Source of the DNA: Megascapheus bottae
Taxonomy: Eukaryota > Chordata > Mammalia > Rodentia > Geomyidae
Assembly (NCBI GenBank): GCA_024803745.1
Contig: JANJXV010000037.1
Span: 8,643,501 to 8,707,500, forward strand
Length of the DNA: 64,000 nt
Direction: 5' to 3'
Shown piece after piece: positions 1 to 9,886 of this stretch (its first letter is position 1; each line of letters begins with the position of its first letter). The notes under the pieces are model-generated. The model saw only the letters and a list, made by a program, of their open reading frames with translations, had not been told where the DNA came from and ran no database searches. The translations under genes and the position numbers were made by a program.

Positions 1-987
1 ACCCATAACCCTCCGCAAACCCTCCCCAGCAGGGAAAGACTCTGATCCCCACTCAGGGCCCTCAAGGCACTGGGAGAGTGGGACCCTCCTACTTCCTCAC
101 CTCATTTTTTTTTCTTTTCCTCCCACCATCTCATTTATTCCTCTCCGTCCCTCATTCCTGTTCCAGTTACTGTATTCAAATTCCTGAACTTTTTCCTGTA
201 CTTCAACTCTAGGCTCCCAGTTCCCTGGTCCCAGGCCCTGTTTGTAATCTAAAAATAAAGAGCCTGTGATTCAAGTAGGCAAGTCCGGAAATAGACAATG
301 TAGCTCAGGCATCCGCCAGGTGGGGAACTAGAAAGGACCCACTAACAGACTCAACAGCCCTGCACCCCCAGGTACAGGAACACAGTTGTTCCTGAGGAGA
401 AAAAAGGCCCAAGGGGAGGATGGAGAAAGTATAAAGAGCATTGTTTGGGGTTAGGGAGCTGTGGGGGGGGGGGCTCTTCACGGCCTTTTTGTCATTAAGA
501 ATGAGTACTATTTTCTACTTTCTCAGCAATTGCTTGGAGTCACGGGAGGCTGCCTACCTGGAAAGTTAGTTCTGAGCATCCACAGTCAGGACTCAAATCC
601 TAGGAAATCCCTGTAAGATTTGCATCTGTTTCCCTAGGGATATCTTGCTTCACTTCCCAGGAATGGGAAGAGGGCCACTTTGGGCCAGACTGTTTAGAAA
701 AGTCAATTTCCATACTTCTGCCACCTCCTGGCCCTCAGCCAGCACAGAAGCCAAAGTGGGTTGGGTTAGCTCTGATCTGCCTGTGTTTCCATTTTGCAAC
801 CTAGTGGTCATGGGAAAGGAGGGCTCTACTGTAGCCTGAAAGGACACCCAACTCCTCTTTGAGGTTCGGGGTCATAGCTTTGGGGTAGCAGAAAGAATAG
901 AGACTTACCACACTGTACTGAGAATCCTTTCCATACAGAGTCCTCTGTCACTCCTTACTGTGGAGTAAGTAATAAGGAGTGTGGCTC
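1..987. other. Unique noncoding DNA, no gene seen
   Basis: No exon, RNA gene or clear transposon is visible. There is a run of about ten G near 464-473 and an AATAAA signal near 255 with no matching transcript evidence. The frames open here are short (about 65 codons on both strands) and have no recognisable protein features. Confidence 0.6.
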
Positions 988-1064
988 ACATTCTTCAAGT
1001 ACTTACTATGTGCCCATCCTTGGCTAAATGCTACTTTTCAAATACATCATTTTCTCACTCTCAA

Positions 1065-1066
<2 letters not shown>

Positions 1067-1110
<44 letters not shown>
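1067..1110. repeat. (GT)22 microsatellite
   Basis: Uninterrupted GT repeat immediately before the A-tail end of an antisense SINE. It probably grew from the tail or target site of that SINE. Confidence 0.97.
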
Positions 1111-1111
<1 letters not shown>

Positions 1112-1112
<1 letters not shown>

Positions 1113-1373
1113 ATGCTAATCGTAGGGCTTGAACTCAGGGCCTGAGTCCTGTCCTTGCACTTATGTGCTCAAGGGCCTGAGTCCTGTCCTTGCACTTATG
1201 TGCTCAAGGCTTGCACTTTACCACTTGAACCTCAGCTCCATTTCTGGCTTTTCAAGGGTTAATTGAATATAAAAGTATCATGGACTTTCTTGCTTAGGCT
1301 GACTTTGAACCAGATCCTAGATCTCAGCCTCCTGAGTAGCTAGGACTACAGGAATGAGCCACCAGCATCTAGC
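1112..1373 (-). mobile_element. 7SL-ID chimeric SINE, antisense
   Basis: Read on the minus strand, a 7SL-type head (antisense 'cctgagtagctaggactaca') is followed by the ID-like unit (antisense 'gggcttgaactcagggcctg'). The ID-like part carries a perfect 35-bp tandem duplication (1138-1172, 1173-1207) that is not part of the family consensus seen elsewhere in the window. Confidence 0.92.
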
Positions 1374-1505
1374 AAGAAGTTGATTTTTATCATCTTTAAT
1401 TTACAGATGGAGAAACAGAGACACTGATTGCTCACAGAGCTGATCCTGGAGCCCTTGGGCAAATGCCAAAGCTGAGATTGGAACTCAGGTCAGTTTGACC
1501 CCACA

Positions 1506-2320
1506 GCCTTTGTCCCATAGCCTCAGTGTACTTCATGTGGCTGAAAAGCAAAAACATCTGGAGAGCAAAGGTGTTCCTGAGTCCTAGTGGCTCTGATGGT
1601 GTCTCTAGATAGTAGCTTGCTAGAAGCAGCAGTTTTCTTCTACCTGGCCAAAGCTCCCCCATTTCCTGGGCACCAGACTTGGGGGTCAGATAATCTCTGG
1701 TTCCCTCTACTCCTGGCCACCTTCACTTTGAACTTCTGGATAGCCGAGAGGCCAGCTGCAGTGGCTCTTGAAGGCTGCCCCACTAACCTCATCCCAGGAT
1801 CCTTCTAGCATCCCAGAGCCCCTGGCACCTTACAGTAGTCTGCAGTATCCTGCAGGGCCAGCTGACCCTTGCTGACCCCAGACAGGCAGCCTTTGGTGGG
1901 TGGCAGCCTCCCAGGAGCAGAAATCCTGTTTTCCTTCCTGTTTCCTTGGGGGAGAGGGGACTGGATGGGTCTGGCATCCTTCAGCACAATTGCAGAGGAG
2001 AAAAGACTGATTTAAAAGGCTGCCTCATTCTCCCCTTAGTCATTTCATTCCCAGCTACAGTTAGGCCAGCTCTTGTGTGGTTCTGCCACATCTGGCTTTT
2101 GCCTCCTAGAGAAGAATTAGCCCTTAGGCCCTGCAGAAGCTGCCTGGCTCTTCCCAAACCTACTTCGGACAATTCCCAAGAGCAGACCCTCTGGATTGCA
2201 GTCCTTTTGGTTGAGACAAAATTAATCTACCACAAGGGAAATATCATGCATGGAAGGAGCTCACCCTTGAAGCTGATAACATAGGAAACCCCCCACATAC
2301 ACATATACTTGTACCAGGAC
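1506..2320. other. Unique noncoding DNA, no gene seen
   Basis: A 112-codon open frame crosses 1946-2284, but it has no homology I recognise, no codon signal and no splice-bounded structure. I treat the block as noncoding. Confidence 0.5.
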
Positions 2321-2441
2321 ATCAATATATATGTGTGTGAATATATATGAATATATCACCCTTAAAATTGATAATGTAAATAAATACACACACATATATA
2401 TATATATATACTAGTTCATATATATGAATGTGAATATAGAT
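2321..2441. repeat. Degenerate (AT/TG)n low-complexity tract
   Basis: Alternating atatat, tgtgtg and acacac runs are interspersed with short repeats of a 'cacccttaaaattgataa' type unit, also seen imperfectly at about 2261 and 2443. Confidence 0.85.
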
Positions 2442-2477
2442 ATATCAACCACAAATCTGATACTTTATATCAATTTC

Positions 2478-2568
2478 TTCCTTCTTTCTCTCCTCCTCTT
2501 CCATCTCCATTCCTCCTCCTTCTCCTCCTCATTCTTTTCTTTCCTCACTTCTCTCCCCTCTTCTTATC
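2478..2568. repeat. Pyrimidine-rich (TCC/CT) tract
   Basis: Almost purely C and T for about 90 bases with irregular tcc and tct units. Confidence 0.9.
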
Positions 2569-2572
2569 TGTA

Positions 2573-2662
2573 ATTGTATTATTCTTTTGGGGATTACTGT
2601 ATACTCAAAGCCTCAGGGATATTAGGCAAGCAGTTTATCCCTGAGCTACATTCCCAGACCCT
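2573..2662 (-). mobile_element. ID element, antisense, diverged
   Basis: Antisense ID landmarks are visible: 'ggggattactg', 'ttaggcaagcagtttatccc' and 'gagctacattcccagaccc'. Divergence is high compared with the dimeric SINEs. Confidence 0.7.
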
Positions 2663-2679
2663 GTGGACTGGGGATTCTT

Positions 2680-2907
2680 TATTTTTTGTGCCAGTACTGA
2701 GGCTTGAACTTGAGGCCTGGTGCTGTCCTTTAGCTTTTTCACTCAAGGCTGATGCTGTTGATACTTGAACCACAGCTTTACTCTTCTAGCTTTTCCCTAG
2801 TTAAAGATAAAAGTATCACAGAGTTTCCTGCCCAAGCTGACTTTGAACTAGGATCCCCAGTAGCTCAATAGCTCCTGAGTAGCTAATATGAGCCACCAGG
2901 GCCTGGA
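2680..2907 (-). mobile_element. 7SL-ID chimeric SINE, antisense
   Basis: It begins with the T-rich complement of the A tail, then 'gccagtactgaggcttgaac', then the antisense 7SL head ending 'gagccaccagggcctgg'. The head has a small internal rearrangement around 'cagtagctcaatagctcc'. Confidence 0.9.
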
Positions 2908-2909
2908 CA

Positions 2910-3030
2910 GGATATTTTTATTTAATACTCACAATGACTCTAAGACTTATTATTCATTTTCTTTTTAGAGATAAGAAAACTGAAATCAGAGTCTAATCAT
3001 TAGTCAGTGGTGTAGCTGGGATCTGAACCC
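2910..3030 (-). mobile_element. MIR, antisense
   Basis: Shows 'ttaatactcacaatgactct', an 'agataagaaaactga' core and the 'ggatctgaacccag' block in antisense MIR order. It directly abuts the preceding SINE, which probably inserted into it. Confidence 0.75.
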
Positions 3031-3062
3031 AGCCTTCGTTTGCTTAAGAATTTTTTTCACCT

Positions 3063-3287
3063 ATTTTTTTATGACAGTAGTGGGGCTTAAACTCGGTCCT
3101 GTGCACTGTTCCTGAGCTTTTTCACTCAAGGCTAGCATTCTCCCACTTTGAGCACAGTGCCACTTATGCTTTTCTGGTGGTTAATTTGAAGTAAGAGTCA
3201 CATGGACTTTCTTACCTAGCTGGCTTTGAACCACAATTCTCACATCTCAGTTTCCTGAGTAGCTAGGATTACCAGTGATTGGCCTCA
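3063..3287 (-). mobile_element. 7SL-ID chimeric SINE, antisense
   Basis: Full-length but diverged: T-rich start, 'ggggcttaaactcggtcctg', a 'ctggtggttaattt' junction, then the antisense head 'cctgagtagctaggattacc'. Confidence 0.9.
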
Positions 3288-3648
3288 GACTTTGTTTATA
3301 TTTTATTTCATTTTTCATTATTATTCTCATGCTTGATTGGTTTGGCCATCTGCCTCTCAGGTAAAGTTGGCATTTCCTGAAATTTTGAAACTGCTCCAGG
3401 CAGTGCTAGTGTAATAAACCATGTCTAGTAACCTGGTTCAGGCTTTTCTTTAAGCCCCTAATTGGCTGCTAGTCAGCACCTACTTTTCCTATCCAACTCC
3501 TCTGATCAGTGGATGCTTTTATGCCCATGAATCACTGTGAGGTCCATCTCATTATAGCAGTTCTCCTACTTTCCCCTTACCTATCAAAAACTCTCATTCC
3601 TTTCATATTTGTCATTTAAGCTACGAATTTATATGCTTCCTTTTGTCC
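3288..3648. other. Unique noncoding DNA, no gene seen
   Basis: AT-leaning sequence with no exon or named repeat. It ends in a T-rich stretch that belongs to the next SINE. Confidence 0.5.
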
Positions 3649-3899
3649 TTTTTTTTTTCTTTTTTTTTCTTATGCTAGTCCTGGGGTTTGAACTCAGGGC
3701 TTAGGTGTTATCCATGAGCTTTTTTTTTTTTTTTCTCAAGGCTAGCTCTCTACCACCTGAGTCCCCATTCCATTTCTGGCTTTTTTAATTGAAGGTAAAA
3801 TTCTCACAGACTTTCCTGCCTGGCTTGGTCTCAAATGGTGATCCTCAGATCAGTCTTCTGAGTAGCGAGGATTATAGGTGTCAACCACTAGTATCCAGC
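3649..3899 (-). mobile_element. 7SL-ID chimeric SINE, antisense
   Basis: Two long T runs are present: the tail complement at 3649-3671 and an expanded linker tract at 3720-3734. The 7SL head 'gagtagcgaggattatagg' closes the element near 3899. Confidence 0.92.
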
Positions 3900-4607
3900 T
3901 CCCTTTGTCTTTTGCTGTTAAGATCTTACCTGATCTTCCTATTATAACCTTATCATACCAGAAAAAATTCCATTCAAACTGCCCATCCCTATTCATACCA
4001 GGATGACCCTGATAAATAAATTGAACTCTGGCGCCTTCTCTGCCCACTCTGTTATCTCTAATGTTTCTCTGGTCTGATCTTTCTTGCCCTCCTCTGTCTC
4101 TGGTGTTTCTATCACTGCTTTCTTTCCCTGAGCTGATGCCACAAAACCACCCAACACATGTAAGTGTGACTGCCTGGAAAATGTAACCTTCAAAAGCCTG
4201 AAGTTGAGTGACAGCAAACAGAACCTTAGAGACCCAGATGTCACCTAGAGCTTATAGGGACTCAGCAGCAGAAAGTTGGGTACACAGCGAGATGAGAGAG
4301 AGAGAGAGACGGGTGAGAATGATCAAAAGAAATGAACTGGAGGGAGAATAGGAAAATGGAGTAAGTGATACTGATTTGGCTAGGCCAAAAGAATCCTTGC
4401 CTGTCAGCGTGGGAAGACCTTCAGAGATCAGCCAGTGTAGGAGTGGCACAAAGTCCAGAGCTAATGTGGAATGATGAGCAGCCGCTGTCTTGAGTGCCTC
4501 CTGAGACAAGAATTGCAGTTGTTGACTAGCAATGTCTACTATAGCCATTGGATCAGAAAGAGTGGCTTGTGTGCTAGAATCCCTCTCTGCTAGCAATTGC
4601 CTAGCAA
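3900..4607. other. Unique noncoding DNA, no gene seen
   Basis: Holds a short (GA)n run near 4290-4309 and open frames of up to 114 codons on the minus strand with no recognisable product. Confidence 0.5.
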
Positions 4608-4819
4608 TTACCAGTTCTGGGGTTTAAACTCAGGATCTGAGTCTTTGTGTTCAAAGCTAAATCACTCTACCATTTGGTCCATAGCTCTACTTTTGTCTTT
4701 TTTGTGGTTAATTGGTGATAAAGGTCACTGACTTTCCTGCTTGGAGCTGGCTTCAAACTGTGATCCTCAGCTCTCAGCCTCTTGAGGGCTGGAATTACAG
4801 GCATGAGCCACTGGGCCCA
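4608..4819 (-). mobile_element. 7SL-ID chimeric SINE, antisense
   Basis: Has 'ccagttctggggtttaaact', 'gtggttaattggtgataa' and the head end 'gagccactgggccca'. The T tail has decayed, pointing to an older copy. Confidence 0.88.
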
Positions 4820-5769
4820 ATGTCCTGGCTGAGTTTGCAAGTTCTTTATTGCAGAGCAACTGAGGAGCTCAGTAGAGAAGGTTTTGTCTAGGGTTTACAC
4901 AGTGAGTTGCAGACAGATCTCAAGCTGCTTGCTATCCCTGAAAACCCAAGTGGAGTTTCAAAACTAGAGACAGTCAACAGACTCAGGGAGAGTGGGAAGT
5001 TGGGAAGTCCTATGTGGGGGAATACCAGTAAAGGCACAGGTGATGGAAGATGTGGGGAAGATGGTGGGCGTGTCACAGACTGGACTGTGGCAAATGCTCT
5101 GTTTTCACTGAATGGTTAGCTAACTGGATCTGCCCAGCACTCAGTACCTCTATCATCCTCTTTCACCCAACCTTGACTCCCCCCCACCCCCAACGATGAA
5201 AAGGTGAATCCACCAAGGAAGGCCTTAGTTTTCTTCAGAGAGTGAGAAAGCACTGAGAGGGAGAGGAAAGGCAGGGAGAATGGGCCTAAGGAGGGGTGGC
5301 AGCCACAGGGGTAGAGGCTTTGACCTGCATGGCCAGAGACTGCAGTAAGGGGGGGTGCCTGAAAGAAGGCAGCAATTAGGAGCTGATAGCTGAGCTGGAG
5401 GTGAGCAGGGAACACCTGCATGGTTTGGCCTGGGGGCCAAAGGAGAAGAAAGAACCTCCAGGTGAAGGAAGCTGCAGAGCAAGGATAATGACACCCTGAC
5501 AAGGCATCAGGAGCTTGGAGTCCAGCCCAGCCAGGCTGTGGGCACAGCAAAGCCATGAGTAAGCCACCATGTACCACCCAGAGGCTGAGAATTCAGGCAG
5601 GAGGGGAAGGGACAGAGATGGTCCAGGCTCTGCACAGCTTTGGAAGTTTGTCGTGAGTTTCTGCCTTTCTCTTTTTCTGTCTCTGGGAACCCCTTCATAC
5701 TGAATCATCCATCCAGTGGCCGCTAGGAAAAGAAACTGGGTTATCAGGCTGTCCCAAGAGCAGAGACTC
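4820..5769. other. Unique noncoding DNA, no gene seen
   Basis: Purine-rich on the plus strand, so the minus strand stays open for 153 codons (5116-5577). That frame is rich in Ser, Leu, Phe and Cys, as expected of translated pyrimidine-rich DNA, and has no domain I recognise. Confidence 0.5.
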
Positions 5770-5860
5770 AACGTGTACCTCATACCCAGTTTTCCACGTG
5801 AGAAAACAGACCCAGAGAGGTAAAAATGGCTCCAGAGTCAGTACATGGATTGGACATGTG
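5770..5860 (-). mobile_element. MIR fragment, antisense
   Basis: The 'gagaaaacagacccagagag' core followed by 'ccagagtcagtacatgg' matches the antisense middle of MIR. Confidence 0.6.
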
Positions 5861-6284
5861 TTTGTTGCCTCACCCTGAGCTTCTGGTGAGCATTACCACA
5901 CCCCCTGCTTTCTCCCTTCCCCCCTGCCTCCGACACATCTTCATCCCTGCCTAGGAGTCACCCCTTTCCAGGGTCTGTTTACAGAGGACTGCAATCTTAA
6001 CCTTCCTTACCCCAAGATCTAAGCTGGGGACATCTGACTGGGATTTGGTCAATCTGTGCTTTCATCTTCAGGCCACAATGACTGGACAGAACTAGATTAT
6101 CAGCCCTTGATAATCAGGAAAGTCTGCTTTCTTTCTGTGGGTTTGCTGCATTGGAAGGTGCAGGCCTGGGGCTACTTAAAGCATTTGGAGTGGGACTATC
6201 AGAGAGTAAAGCAAAGGAGAGTGGACCCAAGTGAGAGAGAGTCAAGTGCCAGATGACATTGCCTGAGTCTCTCGATCCAGCTGG

Positions 6285-6365
6285 CCTGAAGTCTATCCTT
6301 GAGCTTTCAGCATAAAAAGCTTATACCAGTTGGATTTCTGTCATTTACATTTACGAGATTCTAAG
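6285..6365 (+). mobile_element. Possible old MaLR (MLT1-type) LTR 3' remnant
   Basis: The order 'cataaaaagcttat', 'accagttggatttctgtca' resembles the 3' part of a MaLR LTR from memory. The copy is short, very diverged and noncoding. Another ancient repeat is possible. Confidence 0.35.
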
Positions 6366-7399
6366 TCAGTTAGAAAAACAGATGGAGCGATATCTCTCTC
6401 CATCCAGAGGCAGAAACAACTGCAAGCATGAGGACCTGGTGATGGGAGGGCATAGTGTGTGTGGAGAGGAGTCCATTATGATCATTGAGCAGACATCTGG
6501 GAGTGAAACAGGAATACCAAAATTCAGTGGGAAGAACACAGAGCAGAACAATCCAGGACTGGTACAAACACTGGCTCTATGCTGGCTATCAGTCTGTCAA
6601 CATCTCAACCATAGTCAAGCCCTAATCGGCGCAGGATGTGGTCTCCATGGGGACTGGGAGGAAGATAGATCGGTTGGAATTTGTCTGGAGAATCAACATC
6701 CAACGGATGTTCCTAACTAACAGCTCTCATGAGGTCAACTTTATTCTAAGGCCCATCTTTAGAGATGAATGAACAAACCACTGCTTCTCTCATGCTTGGA
6801 CTCTTTCCTCCACTCCACCCTTTCCTTATCAGATGTCCCCAGATCTCATCTAACTACAGTGTACGAAACTGAGTGATAAACAGGAGACGGAAGGAAGAAA
6901 GAACTAAGCAGACTAAGTTGCTCAGCTATACATGTCATGGGATGCAACCCCTGAGGGTGACCTCTAAACCCCTCATTCTCTAGGAGCCACACACTTCCCC
7001 ACCTCCTGGGGCCCCCACCACAGCTTAGTCTGATACTGTGGGAGGTGCCAGGCAGGGAAGGGAATGATGCAAGGAAGTCATGCCTGGCATTGATAAGAAA
7101 CTCCCTTCCTTGTTCCAGGCACTGGGAAATTTGTGCTGGCTGGGGATCCTCAGAGAGAGTCTTGGCCTGAAGAAAGAGAGGGTAGCAGCTCTGGTCATAG
7201 TGTCCAGAAGCAGTCTTCCTCTTCCCCGCCTTTTCTCACTTCCTTTCCCTGGGAAATAATCCATACCTTGGAAAACATTAACTATGTAAATAAAATACAT
7301 GTGTAATATACTTGTGTGTATGTAAATGTATATATATCAAAATTCAAGGTATTATAAACTCCTTCTTCATATAGAGTGCTTTTCTGGCCAGCAAAGTGA
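6366..7399. other. Unique noncoding DNA, no gene seen
   Basis: No named repeat or exon is visible. An open frame of 112 codons at 6382-6720 has no family resemblance. The AT-rich stretch at 7275-7340 has TG and AT runs. Confidence 0.5.
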
Positions 7400-7605
7400 G
7401 TTGTGGCTCACCTTTTCCTAGAATTACATGGTGATCTAGTTTTGTTCATTTACTCCCTTGGATAGGCATTTAGGTTGTATCTGATTTTTTTTAATAGCAA
7501 AAAAGAATATCTAATAGATATCCATGAGGCTTTCTTGATTATTTATTCCTAGAAGTGAAGATCCAAGAGATACAAAATATATAGGAATTTTTCATTTTGA
7601 GAGAA
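7400..7605 (-). mobile_element. Probable old L1/HAL1 fragment, antisense
   Basis: The order 'ggcatttaggttgtatctga', 'aatagc', 'attcctagaagtgaagat' parallels the antisense of the L1 3' region, whose sense strand encodes the end of the reverse transcriptase frame. It is heavily decayed, with no open frame. Confidence 0.45.
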
Positions 7606-7640
7606 TCTAAATGGAGGTATGGCTCAACTCTAGTACCACA

Positions 7641-7706
7641 AGAAAAGAAAGAAGGAAGGAAGGAATGGAAGGCAGGCAGGCAGGAAAAAGGAAGAAAGGA
7701 AGGAAA
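7641..7706. repeat. (GAAG/GGCA)n purine-rich microsatellite
   Basis: Mixed aagg, gaag and ggca units form a strand of nearly pure purine. Confidence 0.95.
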
Positions 7707-7837
7707 TACTCTGCCGAGTTAAAGTGCAGACCTTTTTCCTGTGAAGTATCCTTCCCTATCCCTGGCACTGAATCAAAGATAAAAGATATCCAAGTAGAAA
7801 GATGGCTTCTCATTGAGACATAGTCAGATTCTTCCTA

Positions 7838-7935
7838 GGTGACACCAGTTATGTCACTTAACCTCTCTGAGTGTAGGAATCCCAAGAGCTGCTTCACATA
7901 GCTGTTTCAAGAATCAAATGGTGCCCTCAAGGCCC
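7838..7935 (+). mobile_element. MIR fragment, sense
   Basis: 'gttatgtcacttaacctctc' is the diagnostic sense-strand MIR block. The flanks have decayed. Confidence 0.7.
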
Positions 7936-8039
7936 AGCCTCAAGCTGGGAGCTGACATGCAAGCTGTTGGCCCACATTAGTTTTTTTTTTCTCCATTAGC
8001 TCTTTCCTCAAGCCCCAGGACTAACACACACACAAATGT

Positions 8040-8260
8040 ACACTATTACTTTTTTCTTTTTGGCCAGTCCTGGGCTTGAGGTCAGGGCCTGAGCACTGTC
8101 CTAGGGCATTCTCAAGGCTAGTGTTCTGCCACTTGAGCCACAATGCCACTTCTGGCTTTTTCTATGCATATGGTACCGAGGAATTGAACCCAGGTCTTCA
8201 TGTATGCTAGGCAAGCACTCTACTACTAGGACAAACTCCTAGCCCCACACTATTACTTTT
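8040..8260 (-). mobile_element. ID-ID dimer SINE, antisense, with 14-bp target duplication
   Basis: The body (8054-8246) runs from the tail complement through the right ID unit ('gccacttctggctttttcta') to the left unit ending 'aaactcctagcccc'. The 14-bp repeat 'acactattactttt' at 8040-8053 and 8247-8260 is a clean target-site duplication, as expected of L1-driven retroposition. Confidence 0.95.
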
Positions 8261-8397
8261 GAGTGAGACCAAATGCATCAAAATTTACTAATTGATATAA
8301 TCAAATAAATACAAAGGACAAATGTTTCATATTATAAAATAAAAATAGTATTAATCATATAAGTATCAAAATACATTATAGCTATTTATGAAGATGG
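8261..8397. other. AT-rich unique noncoding DNA
   Basis: Very AT-rich (ataaaat and taattg runs) between two young SINEs. It may have been a favourable L1-endonuclease landing zone. Confidence 0.5.
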
Positions 8398-8636
8398 CAA
8401 AAGGGAATCTCACTGAGCCAGGTGTCAGTTGCTTATGCAATCTTAGCTATTCAGTAGGCTGAGATCCAGAGGATCATGGTCCAAAGCCAGCCTGATCAGA
8501 AAAGTCCACCAGACTCCATTTCCAAAAAACCCAGCAGAAAGCCAAGCTGGAGGCATGGCTCAAATGGTAGAGCACTAGCCAAGTAGGCGAGCAAACTGAG
8601 GTAGCATGAGACCTTGAAATAAAAGGAATCTCACTG
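8398..8636 (+). mobile_element. 7SL-ID chimeric SINE, sense, with target duplication
   Basis: Sense head 'gctgagatccagaggatcat' is followed by the right unit 'atggctcaaatggtagagca'. Near-identical 'aaggaatctcactga' repeats flank the body (8415-8620). Confidence 0.92.
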
Positions 8637-8694
8637 AAAGTTGTTAAGCAAGAAAGGTTACAGGATAGGAAAAGAGAAAGCAATAGAAGAGATT

Positions 8695-8898
8695 CTTCTT
8701 TTTTTCTTTCTTTTTTGCTGGTCCTGGGGCTTGAACTCAGGGCCTGGGCACTATCCTTGGGCTTTCTCAAGGCTAGCATTCTACCACTTGAGCCACAGCA
8801 CCACTTTGAGCTTTTGTATGTGTGTGTACCGAGGAATTGAACCCAGGGCTTTGTTCATGCTAGGTGAGCACTCTACCACTAGGCCATACTCTAGACCC
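8695..8898 (-). mobile_element. ID-ID dimer SINE, antisense
   Basis: Full-length: 'ctggtcctggggcttgaact', then 'accgaggaattgaaccc' (antisense B box of the left unit), ending 'aggccatactctagaccc'. Flanked by imperfect 'agaagaggttattc'-type repeats. Confidence 0.93.
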
Positions 8899-8928
8899 TA
8901 GAAGAGGTTATTCTTAGTGAAGATTCTT

Positions 8929-9123
8929 TTTTTTTTTTTGTTTTGGCCAGTCCTGAGCTCTTTTGCCGAGTGCTCCACACAACACCACTTCCAGTTTTCT
9001 GATGGCTAATTGAAGATAAAGAGCCTCAAGGACTTTCCTGCCCAGATTGGCTTCGAACTGTGATCCCCAGATCTCAACTTTCTCAGTAGCTAGGATTACA
9101 GGTATAAGCCACTGGCACCTGGT
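8929..9123 (-). mobile_element. 7SL-ID chimeric SINE, antisense, shortened right unit
   Basis: Part of the ID-like unit is deleted between 'ccagtcctgagctc' and 'ttttgccgagtgctcc'. The 7SL head 'gtagctaggattacaggtat' is complete. Confidence 0.9.
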
Positions 9124-9133
9124 TTTAGAACCT

Positions 9134-9158
9134 AATTTATTTATTTATTTATTTATTG
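9134..9158. repeat. (TTTA)n microsatellite
   Basis: About six ttta units sit at the tail junction of the next SINE. Confidence 0.9.
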
Positions 9159-9334
9159 CTTGCTTGCCAGTCCTAGGGCCTTAACTCAGGGCCTGAGCAC
9201 TGTTCTTGTTTTTTTTCCTCAAGGCTAGCCCTCTGCTACTTGAGCCACAGCTTTTCTATGTAAGTGGTATCGAGGAATCAAACTGGAGTCTTCATGCATC
9301 CTAGGCACTCTATCAGTAAGCCAAAATCCCAGCT
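9159..9334 (-). mobile_element. ID-ID dimer SINE, antisense, internally deleted
   Basis: The usual 'caccacttctggctt' segment between the units is lost: 'gagccacagc' runs straight into 'ttttctatgtaagtgg'. The left unit ends 'ccaaaatcccagc'. Confidence 0.9.
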
Positions 9335-9415
9335 TAGAATCTTATTCTTATTAGAAATTATTCTTATAATAGATGCATATGCAAATAAAGATATTCAGTC
9401 CTGTTTTGTTTTATT

Positions 9416-9631
9416 TTACTTTATTTTTTTTTATAATTGGTTAGTGCAGGGGCTTGCGAAGCCCCTGAGGTCTTTTGCTCAAGGCTAGCACTTTGAGCCA
9501 TAATGCCACTTCCGGTTTTTAAGTGGTTAGTTGCAGGGGCCTTTCCTGCCTGGTGGACTTTGAACCAAGATTCTCAGGTCTGATACTCCTGAGTAGCTAG
9601 AATGATAGGATTACAGTACCGGTGCCTAGGT
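9416..9631 (-). mobile_element. 7SL-ID chimeric SINE, antisense, diverged
   Basis: The right unit is reduced ('gcaggggcttgcgaagcccc'), and the 7SL head 'cctgagtagctagaatgata' carries a small insertion before 'ggattacagtacc'. Confidence 0.85.
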
Positions 9632-9828
9632 TTTTTTCTTTTTTTTTCAGTTGGGCTGTACTAGTGATTAAAGGAAGGATCTGTGCTTCGTAGCCATGCT
9701 TCTAGGCCCTTTGTTTTATATTTTATGTCTGAGATAGGGGTTATAGATAAGAGCTATCACACCCAATCCTCCAGTGCCATCTTCTTCACTGCCTCTAAAA
9801 GCAGAGGTAAATCAAGTGTATGCTTTCT

Positions 9829-9886
9829 TTGTTGGTTTTGCAGTGCTGGGGATGGAACCCAGAACCTCCCGCCTAAGGGCAAGAGT
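9829..9886 (-). mobile_element. ID element fragment, antisense
   Basis: 'cagtgctggggatggaaccc' followed by 'agaacctcccgcctaagggc' is the 3' half of an ID element read backwards. Confidence 0.6.

Larger units (their letters stand above)
988..1505 (-). mobile_element. MIR, antisense, split by a SINE
   Basis: The left part (988-1066) carries the 'tacttactatgtgccc' block and the right part (1374-1505) the 'acagatggagaaacagagac' block of an antisense MIR. The GT tract and the chimeric SINE at 1067-1373 separate them, so the younger insertion landed in the older MIR. Confidence 0.75.

Noticed and set aside
5116..5577. 153-codon minus-strand frame, Cys/Ser/Phe-rich
   Set aside because: Composition is explained by translated purine-rich plus-strand DNA. 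No family resemblance, and other frames overlap it.
6285..6365. Endogenous retrovirus with coding capacity
   Set aside because: Only a short, decayed LTR-like fragment is possible. No gag, pol or env reading frame is present nearby or elsewhere in the window.
7641..7706. Tandem array resembling a short-repeat immune (CRISPR-like) locus
   Set aside because: Units are four bases with no spacers. It is a purine microsatellite, and the DNA is mammalian.
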